Shown piece by piece: positions 60,526-64,000 of a stretch of DNA of 64,000 bases. Each line of letters starts with the position of its first letter. The stretch's first letter is position 1. The notes under the pieces are model-generated. The model was given only the letters and a program-made list of their open reading frames with translations. It was not told the origin of the DNA and did no database searches. Origin of the DNA: Pseudoclavibacter endophyticus (GTDB lineage Bacteria; Actinomycetota; Actinomycetes; Actinomycetales; Microbacteriaceae); the NCBI RefSeq assembly GCF_008831085.1, contig NZ_WBJY01000002.1, positions 372,001 through 436,000 of the forward strand, written 5' to 3'. A program made the position numbers and the translations under genes.

Positions 60526-62528
60526 CCGTCGACGCGGTTCCCGGACTCTTCGGCGTCGCCCAGCCCGCGGAGGCCCGCACGGCGCCCGCGCATCGTGTCG
60601 GCGCAATGCGGCTCGAACTCCTCGGCGAGTCGTCGACGCACCACCGGCCGTTCGATCCCGTGTTCGCCGACCCCTCGACGACGACGGCGCTGCGCGATCC
60701 GTGCCTCGCGGAGGCGCTCGTGCGCGAGGGCGACGCGCACGTGCTCGCCGACCCCGCGCGAGCGAGCGAGCATTACTCGGCCGCCCTCGCCGCCGGAGCC
60801 GAATGCCGCGACGTGCGTGCTCGCCAGGCGCAGGCCGCACTCGCGGTCGGTGACACGGAGACCGCGGGGCGCCTCATCGAACAGCACGTCGCCGACGCGG
60901 AGCCGCGCGATCTCGCCCGGTCCGTCGACGTCGCCGCCGCGCACTGGGCTGCGCGATGTCTGCCGAGCCGGAGCGCTGAGATCTACCGGTGGTACGGCGT
61001 CGACCGGGCCGGCGCCTCGGCGCCTCTTGCGGCGATCGCCCTGTACGGCGCGGGCGAGCCCGATGGGGCCGCCCGGATGCTCGAGGTTTCCGCGGCGGGC
61101 TTCCCCTCGGGCACCGGCATCAGCGCGCGGATGTGCGGCGAGGGGCTGCGGGCGTCCATGGCGGGCGACCCCGCCCTCGCGCTGCCGCAGCTCGTGCGCG
61201 CATCCTCGACGCTCACCGTGACCGGAACCCTGGCGCCGTTGCCCGAGCTTCCCGCCGCCGTGGCATCCATCGTCGCCATGCACAGCGGGGATCTCGCGGC
61301 AGCGGCGACGGTGCTGGACGCGGCGATCGAAGGACGACAGGGCGGACCGGCGGGCGCGCCTCGGCTCCGGCTGCTGCGTGCGTGGGCGGCGATGCTGGCG
61401 GGCGAGGCGTCTCGCGCTCGTGAGGAGTGCGCCCTCGCCCGCCAGCATCCGTTCGCGCTGGCGCCTCGCGATGAACTGTTCGCGAGGTCGCTTGAGGTTG
61501 GGCTCGCCCGTCGCGCCGACGACCTGCAGGCGCTCATGCGCGCATGGGAGGGCGTTCGCGAGTTCATCATGACCGTGGGCATGGGGCTGTTCACGCTGCT
61601 GCCGCTCGGCGAACTCGTGGTCGCCGCCGCCCGGATGCGCGACACCAGGGCCGTCGAGCCGGCGCTCGCCGAGGCGTGGGCTCTCCTTTCGAGGCTCGGC
61701 GACCCGCCCCTCTGGTCGAGCACGCTGCGCTGGGCGTGCGTTCAGGCCGGCATCCTCGCGAACCGGCCGGACGAGCTGCCGCCGCACGCCGCCGCACTCG
61801 TTCGCGCCTCACAAGATTTTCCCCTCGCCGCCGCGCTCGCCGAGGCCGGACGCGCCTGGGTTCGCATGCTCGGTGGGCAAGTCGAGGCAACCGCTGCCGA
61901 AGCGGCGGCGACGCGCCTCGCCCGAGCGGGACTGCCGTGGGACGGCGCGCGCCTCGCCGCGCACGCTGCGGGGCGTGCGGCCGAGCGCAAGGACATGCTG
62001 CGCCTGCTGCAGGTCGCGCGGGAGCTCTACGGTGACCGCGCCGCGCTCACGGCCGGCACCGCCCAGGGCGCGCAGCGATCGGGCGACGTCGCCGGTGCGC
62101 CGGTGGTCGTGCGCGACGCGTCGCCGTCAAACGCGGGGCGCGACGGCACCGCGATTTCGAGCAGAACGTTCACGAACGGGTCCGTGCGCAAACGGCGCGC
62201 CCGCGGAGGGGGCGCCCGCGCCAGCCTCGCGCCCGTGCAGCACGTCCCCGATCGTCGTCCCGCACTGGATGCCCGCCTTCGCGAACCGGCGGCCGTCGCG
62301 ACGAGTCCGGCGGCGGCGGAACAACTCGCGCGCCGCCTCAGCGAGCGCGAGCGCGAAGTCGTCCGGCTCGTGCTCGCGGGCAAGACCTACGCCGAGATCG
62401 GTTCGGCGCTGTTCATCTCGCCACGCACCGCCGAACACCACATCGCGCGCGTCCGGCGACGGATCGGTGCATCCTCGCGGTCCGAGATGCTCGACGTGCT
62501 GCATTCGGCGTTCGGCGGTCGTCAGTGA
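60522..62528 (+). CDS. Large LuxR-type regulator with helical-repeat N-terminus (IniR-like in layout)
   Basis: A 668 aa regulator. The GTG at 60522 overlaps the Hsp70-like stop by 4 nt. The first 550 residues are Ala/Leu/Arg-rich helical pairs of TPR type (ALVREGDAHVLADPARASEH) without a Walker motif. A LuxR/FixJ HTH fills about residues 605-660: RRLSEREREVVRLVLAGKTY, then FISPRTAEHHIARVRRRIG. Mycobacterial iniBAC is, as I recall, controlled by a large LuxR-type regulator (IniR), and an IniB-like gene follows here. The likely target is therefore the downstream promoter. Confidence 0.87.
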   Translation: MTVDAVPGLFGVAQPAEARTAPAHRVGAMRLELLGESSTHHRPFDPVFADPSTTTALRDPCLAEALVREGDAHVLADPARASEHYSAALAAGAECRDVRARQAQAALAVGDTETAGRLIEQHVADAEPRDLARSVDVAAAHWAARCLPSRSAEIYRWYGVDRAGASAPLAAIALYGAGEPDGAARMLEVSAAGFPSGTGISARMCGEGLRASMAGDPALALPQLVRASSTLTVTGTLAPLPELPAAVASIVAMHSGDLAAAATVLDAAIEGRQGGPAGAPRLRLLRAWAAMLAGEASRAREECALARQHPFALAPRDELFARSLEVGLARRADDLQALMRAWEGVREFIMTVGMGLFTLLPLGELVVAAARMRDTRAVEPALAEAWALLSRLGDPPLWSSTLRWACVQAGILANRPDELPPHAAALVRASQDFPLAAALAEAGRAWVRMLGGQVEATAAEAAATRLARAGLPWDGARLAAHAAGRAAERKDMLRLLQVARELYGDRAALTAGTAQGAQRSGDVAGAPVVVRDASPSNAGRDGTAISSRTFTNGSVRKRRARGGGARASLAPVQHVPDRRPALDARLREPAAVATSPAAAEQLARRLSEREREVVRLVLAGKTYAEIGSALFISPRTAEHHIARVRRRIGASSRSEMLDVLHSAFGGRQ

Positions 62529-62561
62529 TGTACGCGAACCCCCTAACCCCGCTCGGTCGTG

Positions 62562-62589
62562 CCCCTAATCGCCTTCGAGCGGTTTGGGG
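62562..62589 (+). promoter_or_regulatory. Imperfect palindrome and direct CCCCTAA repeats before the IniB-like gene
   Basis: CCCCTAATCGC-N6-GCGGTTTGGGG (9 of 11 matching pairs) lies 34 nt after the LuxR stop. A second CCCCTAA occurs at 62540-62546, 22 nt upstream of the first arm, about two helical turns. It is a candidate binding site for the LuxR regulator encoded just upstream. Confidence 0.4.
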
Positions 62590-62688
62590 GGAATCCCCGA
62601 TGACGACGGCGACGATCTGCACTTTTCTGAGACGTGGCAGGTAACCCGGCACTGCACCCCCAGAACTGGGCCGTCCGCCATATTCCTC

Positions 62689-62705
62689 ACCCCCACCCCC
62701 CACCA
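62689..62705 (+). promoter_or_regulatory. C-rich leader element before the IniB-like gene
   Basis: ACCCCCACCCCCCACCA directly before TGGAGG. It contains the same 13-mer and 10-mer as the leader of the Hsp70-like gene. Confidence 0.4.
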
Positions 62706-62715
62706 TGGAGGACTC

Positions 62716-63855
62716 ATGTCCACTGTTACGACCTCACTTCTCGAATTCCTGCTCAACCTGCTGCGCGACCCGGCCGCCGCACAGGGCTTCGCGAGCGACC
62801 CCGACAAGGCGCTCGACTCGGCTGGCCTCTCGGGCCTTTCACCCGCGAACATCGACGCCGCAACTCCCGCGCTGCTCGACACCCCCGGCGTCTGCTTCAG
62901 CGCCGGCGGTAATGGCACTGCCGGTGGCAACGGCGGCGGCAACGGCGGCGGCGGTAGCAACGGCGGCGGCAGCAACGGCGGCGGCGGCCACCACGGCGGC
63001 GGCCACCACGGCGGCGGCAGCGACGGCGACACGTTCATCGACAACAGCGGCGGCGACGCGCTGAGCATCGTCAGCCAGCAGGTGCTCTCGATCATCACGA
63101 ACTACACGTTCATCGACGACCGCGACACCATCAACGACCAGTCGGTCAACCAGAACATCTGGGCTGACGGCCCCGTCACGCAGATCTTCGACAACGACTC
63201 GATCATCGCGTCGGGCGACGGAGCAGTCGCGGGCGAAGAGGTCAACGTGGGCAACACCTCGAACATCGGCTCCGGCAATACCGCCAACATCGGCTCCGGC
63301 AACACCACCACGGTCGTCAGCGACTCGTTCAACGACACCGTGAACGTCGACGCCTCGGACAACTCGACCGACATCGCCATCGACGACTCGGTCAACATCG
63401 ACGACTCGGTGAACATCGACGCGTCCGACAACTCGACCAACACGGCGATCGACGCCTCGGACAACTCGGTGAACGTCGACGCATCCGACAACTCGGTGAA
63501 CACCGACATCGACGTCGACATCGACGACTCGTTCAACGACGACGACACGGTGAACGTCGACGCGTCCGACAACTCGGTGAACACCGACATCGACGTTGAC
63601 ATCGACGACTCGTTCAACGTCGATGACTCGACGAACATCGACGCGTCCGACAACTCGACCAACGTCGACGTCGACGACTCGTTCAACTCGGTCGACGTCG
63701 ACGCGTCCGACAACTCGACGAACGTCGATGTCGACGACTCGTTCAACTCGGTCGACGTCGAATTCTCGGAGTCGTTCCAGGACAACTCGACCGACGTCGA
63801 TGTCGATGACTCGTTCAACTCGGTTGAAATCGCCGAGGACATCGAACTCGTCTAG
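62716..63855 (+). CDS. IniB-N-terminal-domain protein with Asp/Asn/Ser repeat tail
   Basis: A 379 aa acidic protein. Residues 1-60 match the IniB N-terminal domain: SLLEFLLNLLRDPAAAQGF, then DPDKALDSAGLSGLSPANI. A Gly/Asn/His-rich linker follows (about 65-105). A middle part (IITNYTFIDDRDTINDQSVN) leads into a tail (about 205-379) of near-repeats: seven copies of [VI]DASDNS and five of D[IV]DDSFN, with NIGSGNT copies before them. There is no signal peptide. GGAGG precedes the ATG. IniB in mycobacteria belongs to the cell-wall-stress iniBAC set with dynamin-like GTPases; those would be expected just beyond the window. The role of the tail is unknown. Confidence 0.88.
   Translation: MSTVTTSLLEFLLNLLRDPAAAQGFASDPDKALDSAGLSGLSPANIDAATPALLDTPGVCFSAGGNGTAGGNGGGNGGGGSNGGGSNGGGGHHGGGHHGGGSDGDTFIDNSGGDALSIVSQQVLSIITNYTFIDDRDTINDQSVNQNIWADGPVTQIFDNDSIIASGDGAVAGEEVNVGNTSNIGSGNTANIGSGNTTTVVSDSFNDTVNVDASDNSTDIAIDDSVNIDDSVNIDASDNSTNTAIDASDNSVNVDASDNSVNTDIDVDIDDSFNDDDTVNVDASDNSVNTDIDVDIDDSFNVDDSTNIDASDNSTNVDVDDSFNSVDVDASDNSTNVDVDDSFNSVDVEFSESFQDNSTDVDVDDSFNSVEIAEDIELV
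63331..63840 (+). repeat. Tandem imperfect repeats inside the IniB-like gene
   Basis: DNA copies of GACGCGTCCGACAACTCG-like units alternate with GACGTCGACGACTCG-like units through the last half kilobase of the gene. They vary at third codon positions while the protein motif is kept, which indicates selection on the protein rather than recent slippage. Confidence 0.8.
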
Positions 63856-63951
63856 GCGAACCCTGGCGGGCTGGGCGACGGCCGAAGCGGTCGCCGCCCG
63901 CCGCGAGGGCCGGCAACGACCTCTCCGCGGACCGTGCTCGCCGAGGCGAAC

Positions 63952-64000
63952 GTGACATCAGACGACGAGATCCGTCGAGGCCCGGGCGCTGTTCGCAGCG
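63952..64000 (+). CDS. Possible start of the next gene (cut by window edge)
   Basis: A GTG at 63952 with CGAGG 5 nt upstream opens a frame that runs to the window end (16 codons: VTSDDEIRRGPGAVRS). It follows the IniB-like stop by about 95 bp on the same strand. If the locus follows iniBAC order it would encode a dynamin-like GTPase, but the visible part is too short to tell. Confidence 0.25.
   Translation, partial: MTSDDEIRRGPGAVRS

Noticed and set aside
58660..60840. 726-codon minus-strand open frame opposite the Hsp70-like gene
   Set aside because: Arg-rich composition without domains; the plus strand has clear Hsp70 motifs and a 4 nt overlap with the next gene.
63331..63840. Repeat block as a CRISPR array or satellite
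   Set aside because: Units are coding, vary at third positions, stay in frame and have no constant spacer length.

Overview
This window is high-GC actinobacterial chromosome. Overlapping ATGA/GTGA gene junctions, GTG/TTG starts, several apparently leaderless genes, a ClgR-type box before clpC, a GAF-ANTAR protein and an IniB-type protein all fit Actinomycetota, most likely Microbacteriaceae. The family assignment is inference; there is no rRNA or other phylogenetic marker here. I see no tRNA, rRNA, CRISPR array or insertion sequence.

Region 1 (1-17268) is a Wzx/Wzy-dependent surface or exopolysaccharide locus. On the minus strand are a cut-off LytR-CpsA-Psr (LCP) transferase, a fused Wzz/CpsD tyrosine autokinase and a low-molecular-weight tyrosine phosphatase. 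On the plus strand is a PglF/PglE/PglC-like set: a membrane nucleotide-sugar 4,6-dehydratase, an aminotransferase, and a phosphoglycosyl transferase fused to a GNAT acetyltransferase. Then come an ATP-grasp ligase, a GT4 glycosyltransferase, a decayed-looking 0.5 kb stretch, a Wzx-like flippase, a Wzy-like polymerase, and a WbpA-D-E-B set expected to make a UDP-2,3-diacetamido-uronic acid. A YdcF-like membrane protein closes the locus.

Region 2 (17294-24231, minus strand) is an eight-gene operon in which all seven junctions overlap by exactly 4 nt. In order of transcription it encodes a receiver-PIG-L deacetylase fusion, an ATP-grasp ligase, a PHP-domain protein, a processive GT2 glycosyltransferase, a 51-residue membrane protein, two stand-alone receivers and a membrane PAS histidine kinase. 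No transcription factor is included, so I read it as a phosphorelay that acts directly on amino-sugar polymer chemistry. This is the best candidate here for an undescribed system.

Region 3 (24392-46321) begins with panC and continues with a roughly 21 kb catabolic island placed between panC and lysS. In Mycobacterium these two genes lie close together (panC-panD-coaX-lysS-lsr2-clpC1). The island holds a MauE-like protein, an IclR regulator, an NtaA-type flavin monooxygenase, two paralogous family-5 solute-binding lipoproteins, a complete Dpp/Opp-type transporter, two paralogous CMD-family proteins, a DUF6282-like hydrolase, a BKACE enzyme, a cupin, an HpcH/HpaI aldolase, an SDR, a serine esterase and three SnoaL-type proteins. 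It looks like an uptake and degradation pathway for an unidentified small organic compound.

Region 4 (46496-58469) is housekeeping and general metabolism: lysS, a small membrane protein, a lipoprotein, an FAD oxidoreductase, clpC with a strong terminator, a DUF4383-like pair, a GAF-ANTAR regulator, an EamA transporter and an MFS exporter with a palindromic operator-like site.

Region 5 (58648-64000) is an Ini-like locus: a membrane-anchored Hsp70-like protein with a degenerate first phosphate loop, a large LuxR-type regulator coupled to it, and an IniB-N-domain protein with a long Asp/Asn/Ser repeat tail. A next gene may begin at 63952.
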